The notes under the pieces: generated by a model
Databases searched by the model: none
What the model was told of the DNA's origin: nothing
Seen by the model: the letters and a program-made list of their open reading frames with translations, nothing else
Shown: positions 13,056-21,642 of the stretch, piece by piece
Layout: the number at the start of each line of letters is the position of its first letter
Numbering within the stretch: the stretch's first letter is position 1
Assembly (NCBI GenBank): GCA_026707665.1
Contig: JAPOWK010000110.1
Coordinates: 1-36,436 of the forward strand
Origin: Chloroflexota bacterium
GTDB taxonomy: Bacteria > Chloroflexota > Anaerolineae > Aggregatilineales > Phototrophicaceae
Direction of reading: 5' to 3'
DNA length: 36,436 nt
Position numbers and translations under genes: made by a program

Positions 13056-14225
13056 CTAGAACTCTTCCTCGCCGAATGCCTCAAAAACTTCGAAATCCAG
13101 AGTCTCAGCGAGTTCAAACATCTTTTCCATCCACATGTCCCTCTCGTCTTGAGACATTTCCAATAGCTCTCCGGCTGTTGGATACTCTCCGTCACGAATT
13201 AATTCGTTTTCGTCATCAAGGATGTCTATTGCGACACGGGTGATGCGATCTGGACCAATTAGTCCTTCTGCTACTGCACGCTGCGCCATCTGATTCAACT
13301 GCAACGGCTCTTCGTCGCCAACGTATTTTTCTGGTTCATCACGCCGCCAGCCTCTTGAGCCAAAGTCCTTCCACATATCCAAATGATTGTTTTGGGTGAC
13401 TATTTGCAGGTCGCGCGCGCGCATCAGCCAGGCTGCCATGCTCATGCCATATTTGCGCTTTAGCGACATTAATTCGCCCCAGCCAATATGAGGCCGGTTT
13501 CTACCTAATTCGCGGTAGGCATGCTCCGCGGGAACTAGGAGGGAAGCTGCGAACCTGTAAGCCAACTCTTCTGCATCGGCTTCGGCGGCGTCTACAACAT
13601 CCATTACGAGATGGCCGATTTCGTGCGCCAGGCTAAGCCGAAATCGGTCCAACGGGACGTTTGTGTTGACGACCGCAACGGGACGTTCATTACATCTGCC
13701 CGAAAGGCCATCGAAATAACCAGTTTCGTCGTGCCAAGCAATAACGGCGATCCCGCGGTCTTCGGCTGTCTGAGCAAGATTGTCCAAGGGACGATCGCCG
13801 ACATCCCAATCGTTCCGCAGTTGCACAGCGGCATCCTCTGCGTCGGCAAGCGTCTTTACTGGTATGACCCGCATTTTGGGATTCGCGTTTGGAAAGAGAA
13901 GCTCAGCTAGCTCAAACTGTAATTCCGCGACATCGCTGGCATAGGCTTTGATCCTGTCGCGCTCCCGTTTGCTCAGGCGGCTGCGACAACGAAATGCCAG
14001 CCATTCCACCCGTTTCACCGGCTGATGACTGAAATATGTACTAGGCACATCCAGGACGTTGCTTGCGGTCAACCAGAATCGCGCCGTCGGAAAGCTCTTT
14101 TCTTTCTCGTACTTGGAGATTGCCGCGGCGGTTATTTTGAAGCCGGCCTCACCTAACTCTCTAGCAAGTTGCCGCTGTGTCATGCCCGCCAACAAACGCG
14201 CCTGCTTAAGCCTTGCTCCAATCAT
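13056..14225 (-). CDS. XRE regulator fused to ImmA/IrrE metallopeptidase (probable antitoxin/sensor)
   Basis: A 389-residue two-domain protein. Residues ~5-62 form an XRE-type helix-turn-helix ('QRQLARELGEAGFKITAAAI' includes the recognition region). Residues ~130-260 form an ImmA/IrrE zinc peptidase with HEIGH at 201-205 and a downstream Glu in 'EELAYRFAASLLVP' as the probable third zinc ligand. IrrE- and ImmA-type proteases cleave transcriptional repressors in response to DNA damage or other stress. The C-terminal ~120 residues are acidic and unassigned. GGAGGTGA precedes the ATG. Position and spacing make it the partner of the PemK/MazF toxin, probably an autorepressor that also neutralises the toxin. 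Whether the peptidase cleaves the toxin, itself or another protein cannot be read from sequence. Confidence 0.85.
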   Translation of the reverse strand: MIGARLKQARLLAGMTQRQLARELGEAGFKITAAAISKYEKEKSFPTARFWLTASNVLDVPSTYFSHQPVKRVEWLAFRCRSRLSKRERDRIKAYASDVAELQFELAELLFPNANPKMRVIPVKTLADAEDAAVQLRNDWDVGDRPLDNLAQTAEDRGIAVIAWHDETGYFDGLSGRCNERPVAVVNTNVPLDRFRLSLAHEIGHLVMDVVDAAEADAEELAYRFAASLLVPAEHAYRELGRNRPHIGWGELMSLKRKYGMSMAAWLMRARDLQIVTQNNHLDMWKDFGSRGWRRDEPEKYVGDEEPLQLNQMAQRAVAEGLIGPDRITRVAIDILDDENELIRDGEYPTAGELLEMSQDERDMWMEKMFELAETLDFEVFEAFGEEEF

Positions 14226-14251
14226 GCCTCACCTCCCATGCTCCGTTGACA

Positions 14252-14279
14252 AGTTTAGCATTTTCGTGCAAAAAATCAA
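14252..14279 (-). promoter_or_regulatory. Candidate promoter of the toxin-antitoxin-like operon
   Basis: Minus-strand TTGATT (14274-14279) and TAAACT (14252-14257) are 16 bp apart. They lie just upstream of the GGAGGTGA ribosome site (14229-14236). Matches are moderate (four of six in each hexamer). Confidence 0.4.
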
Positions 14280-14315
14280 CGCGCATCCTTGGCTATTGGT
14301 CGCTCCCAAGCTAAT

Positions 14316-15485
14316 TCAGAGAAGGCTTAGATACACGTCTTCCAGTCTCTCAGCAATCCCATCCCAGGCATAACGCTCTTCGGCCAGCCGCCGTGCTCGC
14401 TGTCCCATCTTCCGGCGCAAGCCTTCATCGCGTAGCAGCTTTCGCAACCCGTCGGCGAACGCGGCCACCGTCTGTTCAACGACAAAGCCAGCGCCAGCCT
14501 CCTCGACGTCGTCCAGATTACAGCCAGGCGAAAGCAGAACCGGCAGCCCCGCCGCCATCGCCTCGAGTGCCGCGATCGGTTGTCCCTCGCCCGTCGCCGG
14601 CAAGGCGAAAACAGCGCTCGCCGCCAGCGCGCCCAGCCGTCCGCTGCCCTCCAGGTAGCCGGTGAAGACGATGCGTGGGTCGCCGCCCGCCAGCTTCATC
14701 AGGGCCGGCAGCATGCCCTCGTCAGGACCGACGATGAGAAGACGAGCGTCCGCTACATCAGCGGCGATGAAAGCCTTGATGAGCACATCGACGCGCTTGC
14801 GCTCCTGCAAGCGTCCCATGAAGAGCACGGTCGGCGCCTCGTCGAGTCGGAAGCGCGCGCGAAAGTCTTTCGCCAATTCGCTCTTGTTGAACGGTCCCAG
14901 ATCAACGCCATTTGGGATGACGCTGAATCGGGTTGGCTTCTGCCGCGTCCCAAATGACTTCCAAAGGGTCTCGGCTTCCATGCGTTCGGCTTCGGTCAAG
15001 GCGATCACATGATCGATGCGCTGGGCGATAACGGGGCTGAGCAGGCGATCCCAAACGGTCTTGAGCCGGCCGCGGCCGGTCTGCAGATTGAGTGTGCCAT
15101 GGGGCGAGAGCGCGATGGGCACGTCGAGACCTTGCGCCACCGGCGTCACCAGCAAATTCTCCAGCGTGCGGAATTCGTGAGTGTGCAGGATGTCGATCTC
15201 GGGAAGGATCGCTTCCGCGGTTCTTTTCATGCTTCGCGGCGTCGACAGATTGGCGCCACCGCGCAGCCAGGGCAGGACGTTCGGACGACGCAGCACGCGT
15301 ACGCCGTCGATGGTCTCCTCAGGCGCGGCCATGCGGCGCCCCTGTTGATCGAGGGCGTCGGTCGTGAGAATGGTGACTTCATGCCCGCGCTGGACCAATG
15401 CTCTTGCCATCCCTTCGACCGAGCGCACGACTCCGCCGAAGGCGTAAGCGGGCTTGTAGTAAGGCGTGAGATGAAGAATGCGCAT
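14316..15485 (-). CDS. Family 4 glycosyltransferase (GT-B fold)
   Basis: A 389-residue GT4 enzyme that moves a sugar from a nucleotide donor to a lipid-linked or glycan acceptor on the cytoplasmic face. The N-terminal domain begins 'MRILHLTPYYKPAYAFGGVV', with the glycine-rich acceptor loop, and contains 'LHTHEFRTLENLL'. The C-terminal domain has 'VIPNGVD' near 187, 'FMGRLQERKRVDVLI' near 215, and the donor-binding Glu-x7-Glu motif in 'GEGQPIAALEAMAAGLPVL'. Length and domain order are normal. It starts seven bases after the stop of the flippase gene and is surely co-transcribed. The sugar and acceptor cannot be predicted. Confidence 0.9.
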   Translation of the reverse strand: MRILHLTPYYKPAYAFGGVVRSVEGMARALVQRGHEVTILTTDALDQQGRRMAAPEETIDGVRVLRRPNVLPWLRGGANLSTPRSMKRTAEAILPEIDILHTHEFRTLENLLVTPVAQGLDVPIALSPHGTLNLQTGRGRLKTVWDRLLSPVIAQRIDHVIALTEAERMEAETLWKSFGTRQKPTRFSVIPNGVDLGPFNKSELAKDFRARFRLDEAPTVLFMGRLQERKRVDVLIKAFIAADVADARLLIVGPDEGMLPALMKLAGGDPRIVFTGYLEGSGRLGALAASAVFALPATGEGQPIAALEAMAAGLPVLLSPGCNLDDVEEAGAGFVVEQTVAAFADGLRKLLRDEGLRRKMGQRARRLAEERYAWDGIAERLEDVYLSLL

Positions 15486-15492
15486 CGGCCTG

Positions 15493-17022
15493 TCACCAGG
15501 TCAATTCGACATCGCGCCGCCAGAAGCGCGTCAGGAATCCGCCGCCGGGGATCGAGGCCGCCAGCCGGTAGAGCATGTCCCAGTCCTCCGCGCTCAGCAC
15601 GCGCGCCAGAATCATGCCGCCCAGGTAGACAACCAAGCCGCCAACCGCGGGAAGCATGATAAATTGTTCGCGCAGGAGCAGCATCGTCAGCGCGGTTGGA
15701 ACGGCGATGACCAGCAGCCGCAGGGCAGTTTGGGCAATACCGTGCCAGGTCAAGCCGATGGCGCGAAAGCCCTTCAGCAGCAGGCAAACGACCAGCGTCT
15801 CCCCGATGATCGAGGCGATGACCGCCCCGCGCGGATCGCCCCAGGTCACGAGCAATAGCGCCGTCAGGCTCACATTGAGCGCCAAGCCGGCGCCGCGAAT
15901 GAAGAGGAGAAGCCGCTGCCGATTCTGAATCAGCAGGCCCTGGCTGAAGACGTTGCCGAACATCGTGATCGCGGTATACCAGATCAGCAGGCTCAGAATG
16001 CCGGCCGAAGGTGCGTATGCCTCGCCCAGCAGCGGCGTCATGATCTTATCGGCGAGGATGCTAATACCGAGCGCCAAAGGAACGCCCACGATCATGGAAA
16101 AGCGCGCCAGCTTCTCGATCATGCCGCCAAAAAAGGGATTGCCGCCATCATCGTAGTAGCGCGCCAGCAGCGGATAAGCCGCGACCAATACCGATACGCT
16201 GAACAATTCAATCACGCCGAAGTTGATGACGAAAGCGGCGGTCAGATAACCGGTAACGCGGGCGCCGAGTATTCCTGTGGTGATCAGCTTGTCGGAATGT
16301 TGGTAAGCCAGCGTCAGAATGGATGAGAGCGCCAGGGGAGCGCTGTTAACGATCAAGGGACGGGCAATCGTGGGGTCAAAGGGAAAATCCGGACGCACCC
16401 CGGCGCGAAGGTTCAAGGCGACGAGTACAGTGGAACGCGCCAATCCTGAAATAATGGCGGCGCCATAGACCCCCAGCAGTCCCCAGCCGGCGGTCAGCGC
16501 CAGCAGAGCGAGCCCAATGCGAAAGAAGATGTGGACGATTTCGACCAGCGAGGTCTTGACCATCTCTTCCTGCGCTAGCAGCAGGTCGTAGCCCATATTG
16601 CCGAAGAGATCAATGAAGAGGTTGATCCCGGCGAGCGCCGCGAATGCGCGAAGGGTTTCGCTGTAGCCAAGGGCGGCGCCATTCATCGCGACATAGGCGA
16701 TAAGCGCCATAATGGTCTGCATATAGAGCATCGCCGACCAGTATTTGCCGGCTTTGCTGCGGTCGCGCGCGACATCGCGAATGACGATCAAGCCCATGCC
16801 AAAGCTGGCGATCGCGGCCGCGTTTACCATCAAGCCGCCAACAGTGCCATACATGCCGTATTCGCTTGGTCCCAGCCAGGGGGAAAGCACCAACTGCCAG
16901 ATGTAGAGCGCGCCCTTGCTGATGACGCTGGCGATCATCAAAGCGCTGACGTTGCGCGCAGCGCGTTTAGCATCGCTGCCGGAGAGGCTTGCGGATTCGG
17001 GCATGGCGGATGGGCTCGTCAT
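15493..17022 (-). CDS. Polysaccharide/oligosaccharide flippase (MATE/Wzx-type)
   Basis: A 509-residue membrane protein with about 14 hydrophobic segments. It has the usual opening of the polysaccharide-biosynthesis (Wzx/RfbX) family ('RNVSALMIASVISKGALYIW', residues ~22-41), then 'LGPSEYGMYGTVGGL' matching the consensus 'LGP.+YG.+...'. Such proteins turn lipid-linked glycans or related precursors from the inner to the outer leaflet. The middle contains 'GYLTAAFVINFGVIELF' and 'YPLLARYYDDGG', also usual for the family. The ATG follows a GGTGA. It is the first gene of a two-gene operon with the GT4 enzyme, and it faces a FolC-like gene across a 128-bp divergent spacer. Function as an exporter of a surface glycan is inferred. 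Confidence 0.88.
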   Translation of the reverse strand: MTSPSAMPESASLSGSDAKRAARNVSALMIASVISKGALYIWQLVLSPWLGPSEYGMYGTVGGLMVNAAAIASFGMGLIVIRDVARDRSKAGKYWSAMLYMQTIMALIAYVAMNGAALGYSETLRAFAALAGINLFIDLFGNMGYDLLLAQEEMVKTSLVEIVHIFFRIGLALLALTAGWGLLGVYGAAIISGLARSTVLVALNLRAGVRPDFPFDPTIARPLIVNSAPLALSSILTLAYQHSDKLITTGILGARVTGYLTAAFVINFGVIELFSVSVLVAAYPLLARYYDDGGNPFFGGMIEKLARFSMIVGVPLALGISILADKIMTPLLGEAYAPSAGILSLLIWYTAITMFGNVFSQGLLIQNRQRLLLFIRGAGLALNVSLTALLLVTWGDPRGAVIASIIGETLVVCLLLKGFRAIGLTWHGIAQTALRLLVIAVPTALTMLLLREQFIMLPAVGGLVVYLGGMILARVLSAEDWDMLYRLAASIPGGGFLTRFWRRDVELTW

Positions 17023-17150
17023 CGAGTCACCATTCAGAATCTAGCCGAAAGGGGGGAAGAAACATAGTGGCAATGGCGATGGCGGAATCGCGGCGCTCCC
17101 GGGCGCAATCCGCGATTGGCGCGGTCTAGGGATGATGCGCTTCATTCGCT

Positions 17151-18542
17151 ATGATTGTGATTGAAACAAGGGACGGACCCTGGCAAATGATTGATTCAAT
17201 GGATGCGGCCATCCATACCATTTTCAAGACGCGCCGCCGTCTCGATGGAGCGCCACGCGGTCTCGACGAGTATACACGCGACGTGAGCTGGACGCGTAAA
17301 TTGCTGGAGCGAGCCGATCTGTTCGACGAAAAGCGCGCCTACGCTGTCGTTACTGGCAGCCGCGGCAAAGGCTCGGTCACGACCATCATGGCCAAGCTGC
17401 TCGAATCGCTGGGCCATCGGGTCGGCGCCCTGACCAGCCCGCATCTTGTGCATTGGAATGAGCGGATTCGCGTTGACGGGCGCATGATCCCGACCAGTGA
17501 TTTTCTGCGCATCCTGCGTGAATTGCAGCCGATGTTAGACAGCGTAACTGAGGAACTCTCCGCCTCGCAATACCTCAGCCCGCAGGGGATATTTCTCGCC
17601 ATCGCGCTACGACACTTCAACGAGATGAATGCGAATGTTGCCGTGCTAGAGGTCGGGCGCGGCGGACGCTTTGATGATGTCGCGGTGGCGCCGAACCGGC
17701 TGGCCGTCTTCGCGCCCATCATGCGAGAACATAGCGCGCTGCTTGGCGAGGGGCTGGAGAGAATCGCCTGGCACAAAGCCGGCATCATCAAGCGGGGCTG
17801 CGATGTGGTGACGCTGCCGCAGGATCCAGCGGCAATGAGCGCGCTCAAGGCGGAGGCGGATGTCATGCGCGCGAACTTGACCTGTCTGCAAGAGGCTGAT
17901 TTGGCGAAGCTCCTTGCCGACCGGCCGGCTGGACAGTTGATCCACCTGCCTCCCTATGGTCAACTGTTCATTCCCTTGCTCGGGCGTTACCAGCTAGAAA
18001 ACGCGACGCTGGCGATTCGCGCAGTCGAAAGGTTTCAGCGACGGCTCGGTGGCGCGATGCCTGAATCAGTTGAATTCATGGAAGCGATCCAAAGCGGGCT
18101 GAAACGGGTAAAATGGTTGGGGCGCGCGCAGAAGCTGGACGACACACCGGCGACTTTTGTGGATGGCGCGATCACGGTTGCGTCAGCACAGTCCTTCGTC
18201 GAGAGCTTGCAGGATCGGTTGAGCGAGCCGGTGATCTCCATCGTGGGGACTCCCGCCGACCGCGACTTCCCCGGTGTGTATCGGCAGATGGCTGACGTCA
18301 GCCAAGCGCTGATCATCACCGAGACCGATATCAACCCAAATACGCGCTTCCCAGCGCAAGCGGATGCGGTCGCCGCCGCGCGTGAATGCTGTGCCGATGT
18401 GTCCTATCGCAAGGCTTTGCCGGGCGCGCTGGCGCTCGCGCGGGCGAAGGCGGGCGAGTCGGGAACGATCTTGCTGGCGGTATCGTTGATGTTGGTCGGC
18501 GAATGTATGCTGATTTGGGATGTGGATACCAGCGCGATTTGA
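17151..18542 (+). CDS. Divergent FolC-like Mur ligase family protein
   Basis: A 463-residue protein with the folylpolyglutamate synthase layout: an ATP-binding loop (TGSRGKGSV, 68-76), the 'TSPHL..WNERIRVDG' loop (95-110), 'EVGRGGRFDD' (167-176), 'HKAGIIK' (208-214) and 'LLGRYQLENATLAI' (276-289). Members add glutamate to folates at the expense of ATP. Several signature positions are altered. The usual TGTNGKGS is TGSRGKGS, GGRLDATN is GGRFDDVA, and the C-terminal DGAHNP is VDGAITVA (338-345), losing the His and Asn. It may therefore be a specialised ligase with another acceptor. The start is uncertain: ATG at 17151 lacks a clear ribosome site and ATG 17187 fits the FolC N-terminus equally well. 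It stands divergent to the flippase and upstream of a methyltransferase. Confidence 0.8.
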   Translation: MIVIETRDGPWQMIDSMDAAIHTIFKTRRRLDGAPRGLDEYTRDVSWTRKLLERADLFDEKRAYAVVTGSRGKGSVTTIMAKLLESLGHRVGALTSPHLVHWNERIRVDGRMIPTSDFLRILRELQPMLDSVTEELSASQYLSPQGIFLAIALRHFNEMNANVAVLEVGRGGRFDDVAVAPNRLAVFAPIMREHSALLGEGLERIAWHKAGIIKRGCDVVTLPQDPAAMSALKAEADVMRANLTCLQEADLAKLLADRPAGQLIHLPPYGQLFIPLLGRYQLENATLAIRAVERFQRRLGGAMPESVEFMEAIQSGLKRVKWLGRAQKLDDTPATFVDGAITVASAQSFVESLQDRLSEPVISIVGTPADRDFPGVYRQMADVSQALIITETDINPNTRFPAQADAVAAARECCADVSYRKALPGALALARAKAGESGTILLAVSLMLVGECMLIWDVDTSAI

Positions 18543-18581
18543 TTGCGCGGAATCGCGACAAGGCGCCTATAACCGGAATCA

Positions 18582-19364
18582 ATGAACCAGGATACGACGC
18601 AAAAGATGCCCGAAGAAAACACGCGTTACGACAGCACCAGAGTCGCCTGGGAAGAGATCTGGGATCAGTCGTCGATTGAGCTTGAGCTTGAGGCGATTCG
18701 CTATGAACGGGCCCAGGAGATCATTCGCGCTTATCTTCCCTTCTTGGCTGAAGAAGACCTTCACCTCGAGGCGGGCAGCGGCTTGAGCGCCGTCGTGATC
18801 TCCTTGCGAGCGCTCGGCTATCATGTGCACGGTCTGGATTACGCGCAAAACGCCTTGATTGATTCGCGCCGCTTTGACGCCAGCCTGCCCCTTACTGCGG
18901 GCGATGTCCATCACTTGCCATATCGCGACGATTGCTTCGGCAGTTATTTGTCCTTCGGCGTACTGGAACACTTCGAGCACGGGATGCTTCCCGCGCTGAA
19001 GGAGGCGTACCGCGTGGTCAGAAAGGGCGGCGTTTTGGTGTTGACGATCCCCTATCCCAATATCGTCTATCGGGCGGTTCAATTCAAGCGCCGATTGCGG
19101 GGCGCCGGTCAGCTAACCGACGAAGCGTTTTATGAAAGCGCTTATACCCGCGGGCAGTTGATCGACATCGTGTCGCAGGCGGGCTTTCGCGAAATCCGCG
19201 CCCTGCCCACAAGCCACTCCTTTACGCTTTGGGGCTTGGGCGGCTTGTTTCGGGAGCCGGGCTATTACCGAACGAATGCGCTGGCGGAAGCGCTTGGCGC
19301 GCTACTGAAGCGGGGATTGCCCTGGGCATTCAACTTCTCGACCCTCATCATCGCGCGAAAATGA
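18582..19364 (+). CDS. Class I SAM-dependent methyltransferase (Methyltransf_11-like)
   Basis: A 260-residue Rossmann methyltransferase. Motif I is LEAGSGLSA (62-70), where the common 'DxGCGxG' Gly/Cys pattern is replaced by E-A-G-S-G. The acidic ribose-binding residue is in GLDY (84-87), a motif II-like 'GDVHHLPY' lies near 107, and 'FGVLEHFEHG' (125-134) followed by 'VRKGGVLVLTIPYPN' complete the fold. The C-terminal region is Tyr- and Leu-rich and resembles glycan- or lipid-cluster methyltransferases. The substrate is unknown. It lies 39 bp after the FolC-like gene on the same strand, so the two are probably co-transcribed. The ribosome site (GGAATC) is weak. Confidence 0.85.
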   Translation: MNQDTTQKMPEENTRYDSTRVAWEEIWDQSSIELELEAIRYERAQEIIRAYLPFLAEEDLHLEAGSGLSAVVISLRALGYHVHGLDYAQNALIDSRRFDASLPLTAGDVHHLPYRDDCFGSYLSFGVLEHFEHGMLPALKEAYRVVRKGGVLVLTIPYPNIVYRAVQFKRRLRGAGQLTDEAFYESAYTRGQLIDIVSQAGFREIRALPTSHSFTLWGLGGLFREPGYYRTNALAEALGALLKRGLPWAFNFSTLIIARK

Positions 19365-19424
19365 AGGCGGAGCTGTACAGGCACGGCGTCCTACGGTTCA
19401 TAACCATACGAGATTGGTCGCTGA

Positions 19425-19453
19425 TTGACAAAGCCCGCCTTTTTCTATAGGCT
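19425..19453 (+). promoter_or_regulatory. Candidate promoter of the cupin-MetE-like operon
   Basis: A perfect TTGACA (19425-19430) is followed 17 bp later by TAGGCT (19448-19453), or 15 bp later by TATAGG. An inverted repeat AAAGCC...GGCTTT (19430-19435 and 19450-19455) spans the spacer and could be an operator. The -10 element is weak. Confidence 0.45.
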
Positions 19454-19501
19454 TTCCGGTATCATTTCGACCGTTTCGATTTTGCCGAGGAGGACCGAAG
19501 T

Positions 19502-20158
19502 ATGGATTATCCAAAGCAAACACAGGAAAGCATGGCGGCGCGCGTCATGCGCTTTGAGGAGCTCAAGGGTAAGGGCATCCCGATCATGTTCATTGATAGC
19601 ATGTTGCCGCGCCACATGCGCATGAATTACGCCGTCATCGGCGATACCGCTTCGGAAAATCCCGATTTCAGCATAAGGCGCGCGATCACCGAGCCGCATC
19701 GTTATCAGATCGGCATGGTTTGGGCGCCGCCCGGCTGTGGGCCCGCCTGGCACACGCATGACTATGTCGAGTCTTTTTTCATGCTCACTGGACCCTGGAC
19801 CTTTTTTTGGGGCAATGAAGACGATCCCGAGAAAGTGGAAGGCGAGTTCGTCTTGAATGCCTGGGACATGATTTCGCTGCCGCCGGGCATGTATCGCAGC
19901 TTCGAGTATTCGGGTGATGAAATCGGCTGGATTTATGCTGTGCTCGAGTCGCATCAGGTATTCGAGGGCAAGGATCCCTATTGGTCGCCGCAGATCGAAG
20001 CGGAGGCATTGGCCAATGGTTATGTCGCCGACGAGAGCGGTAAGATGGTACATCCGCCCGATTACGAGGCGCAAAAAGCCGCGCAAAACGAATATCTGCT
20101 CTCGACATTTCGTGATCGGACCGGGGTCGAATTGAAAGACTTTCGTCCTCCGAGCTAA
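19502..20158 (+). CDS. Cupin-domain protein
   Basis: A 218-residue single-domain cupin. The first cupin motif is visible as 'PGCGPAWHTHDYVESFFML' (77-95), with H84, H86 and E90 as metal ligands. The second motif ('DMISLPPGMYRSFEY', 122-136) has Arg-Ser where the third histidine ligand usually lies, so metal binding may be altered. Residues after ~150 form a helical tail. GAGGAGG precedes the ATG. It is followed 16 bp later by a MetE-like gene, and both clearly form one operon. Cupins of this kind may be isomerases, dioxygenases or sensor proteins; the substrate is probably that of the MetE-like partner. The pairing is the best functional clue, and the reaction is unknown. Confidence 0.8.
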   Translation: MDYPKQTQESMAARVMRFEELKGKGIPIMFIDSMLPRHMRMNYAVIGDTASENPDFSIRRAITEPHRYQIGMVWAPPGCGPAWHTHDYVESFFMLTGPWTFFWGNEDDPEKVEGEFVLNAWDMISLPPGMYRSFEYSGDEIGWIYAVLESHQVFEGKDPYWSPQIEAEALANGYVADESGKMVHPPDYEAQKAAQNEYLLSTFRDRTGVELKDFRPPS

Positions 20159-20174
20159 ACTAGGAAGGTCCCCT

Positions 20175-21323
20175 ATGAAAACCAGCACAGAACGCATTCT
20201 CACAACGCACGTCGGCAGTATGCCGCGGCCGCAATATGTGGTCGATCAGCTGTTTGCGCAAGATCGGGACGAAGCCTATGATCAGGCGGAATTCGACCGC
20301 GTCATGCAGCGCGCGGTGCTTGAAGTGGCGCGGAAACAGGTGGATGCCGGCGTCGATGTCATCAGCGATGGCGAGATGAGCAAGATCAGCTACGTCACTT
20401 ATATGCGGCATCGCTTCACCGGCTTCGAAATCGCCGATGTGCCGCGCGCGACGCCACAAGATCTGGATGATTTTCCCGCCTACAAGCAGCGCCTGGCTGA
20501 CGCTGGCGGCACGCCGGTGTATCATCGGCCCGTTGTACGCGATGCGATCACGATCAAAGACCTGGGACCCTTGGAGAAGGACATCACCAATCTGCTGGCG
20601 GCGAAAGAAGAAGCCGGCGCGGCCGAAGCCTTCATGAATTCGGCATCGCCGGGTGTCGTCTCCGGCTTCCAGCCCAATGAATATTATCCGACGAAAGAAG
20701 AATATCTTTGGGCGCTGGCTGAAGTGCTCAAGGTCGAATACGAGAAGATCGCCCAAGCGGGCTTGATCTTGCAGGTGGATTGCCCCGATTTGGCGATGGG
20801 GCGGCATATCCTCTTCCGCGGTGTGGATTCCGCGGCATTCAAGAAGGCGGCGGAAACGCAGGTTGAGGCGCTGAACTACGCGCTGGAAAATGTGCCGGCG
20901 GAGCAAGCGCGGCTGCATCTGTGCTGGGGCAATTATGAAGGACCGCATCACCATGACGTCGAGCTCGATGAGATCATCGACATCGTGCTTTCGGCAAAGC
21001 CGCAGGCGATTCAATTCGAGGCTTCCAACCCGCGTCATCAGCACGAGTGGCAGATTTGGGCGGAGGCCGATATCCCCGATGACAAGATACTGATACCGGG
21101 CACGCTGGATACCACGACCAATTTCATTGAGCATCCGCAGCTTGTGGCGGAAAGGATCGAACGCTTCGCCAATATCGTCGGGCGGGAGCGCGTCATCGCT
21201 GGCACCGATTGCGGCTTCGGCACTTTCGCTGGCTTCGGCGCGATTCATCCCGATATCGCATACGCAAAATTGAGCTCAATGGCGGAAGGCGCGCGGATCG
21301 CCAGCGAAGGGCTGTGGAGTTAA
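20175..21323 (+). CDS. MetE C-terminal-like zinc methyltransferase (cobalamin-independent methionine synthase family)
   Basis: A 382-residue protein corresponding to the catalytic C-terminal half of MetE, without the N-terminal half. It opens with 'TTHVGSMPRP' (10-19), typical of this barrel family. The zinc ligands of MetE are all present: H248 and C250 in 'LHLCWGNY', E282 in 'QFEASNP', and C346 in 'AGTDCGFGTF'. The family uses zinc to activate a thiol for alkyl transfer; members range from methionine synthase to CoM-dependent enzymes and uncharacterised catabolic methyltransferases. AGGAAGG precedes the ATG. The partner cupin and the absence of other methionine genes argue for a role in breaking down a methylated or thiol compound rather than in methionine synthesis. 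That role is inference. Confidence 0.85.
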   Translation: MKTSTERILTTHVGSMPRPQYVVDQLFAQDRDEAYDQAEFDRVMQRAVLEVARKQVDAGVDVISDGEMSKISYVTYMRHRFTGFEIADVPRATPQDLDDFPAYKQRLADAGGTPVYHRPVVRDAITIKDLGPLEKDITNLLAAKEEAGAAEAFMNSASPGVVSGFQPNEYYPTKEEYLWALAEVLKVEYEKIAQAGLILQVDCPDLAMGRHILFRGVDSAAFKKAAETQVEALNYALENVPAEQARLHLCWGNYEGPHHHDVELDEIIDIVLSAKPQAIQFEASNPRHQHEWQIWAEADIPDDKILIPGTLDTTTNFIEHPQLVAERIERFANIVGRERVIAGTDCGFGTFAGFGAIHPDIAYAKLSSMAEGARIASEGLWS

Positions 21324-21380
21324 CGCCCAGCGGCAACAATAAGGCTAGTCCACTACTGGATAGCGCTACCATGTTTATTT

Positions 21381-21547
21381 CACCCCATCCCCCCAACCCC
21401 CTTCCCCAGCAAGCTAAGGAAGGGGGAGAATCTTTGCCGAGAATAATGCATCACTGGTTATTCTCCGATACAGCACCCAAGAATACCAAATCCGCCGTCA
21501 AATCACCCTTCCCTAGTTCACTGGGGAAGGGCCGGGGATGGGGTGGG
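21381..21547. repeat. Composite palindromic intergenic repeat (G/C-run family, copy 1)
   Basis: Outer arms CACCCCATCCCC (21381 onward) and GGGGATGGGGTG (21534-21545) enclose three smaller hairpins: CCCCCTTCC...GGAAGGGGG (about 21397-21426), GAGAATAA...TTATTCTC (21439-21446 and 21458-21465), and CCCTTCCC...GGGGAAGGG. The space from the MetE-like stop to the next gene holds this element and little else. It is nonautonomous and codes for no protein. Confidence 0.75.
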
Positions 21548-21579
21548 ACCGCGCTGAGCGCAGGCTTTTTTCATTACGG

Positions 21580-21585
21580 TACAAT
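21580..21585 (+). promoter_or_regulatory. Candidate -10 element of the HpsN-like gene
   Basis: TACAAT matches five of six -10 positions and lies 57 bp before the start codon. No convincing -35 is seen, so this is tentative. Confidence 0.3.
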
Positions 21586-21642
21586 CCCTCTAGTGGCGAC
21601 ATACCATGCCAGCCGCCAGAATTACCTGTACTGAGAGGCACT

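Noticed and set aside
20160..21248. A 362-codon minus-strand open frame over the MetE-like gene
   Set aside because: The plus-strand frame has all zinc ligands and a ribosome site; the other has neither motifs nor signals.
21538..21642. N-terminal extension of the HpsN-like protein
   Set aside because: It would be translated from the palindromic repeat; GAGAGG before ATG 21643 and the family N-terminus fix the shorter start.
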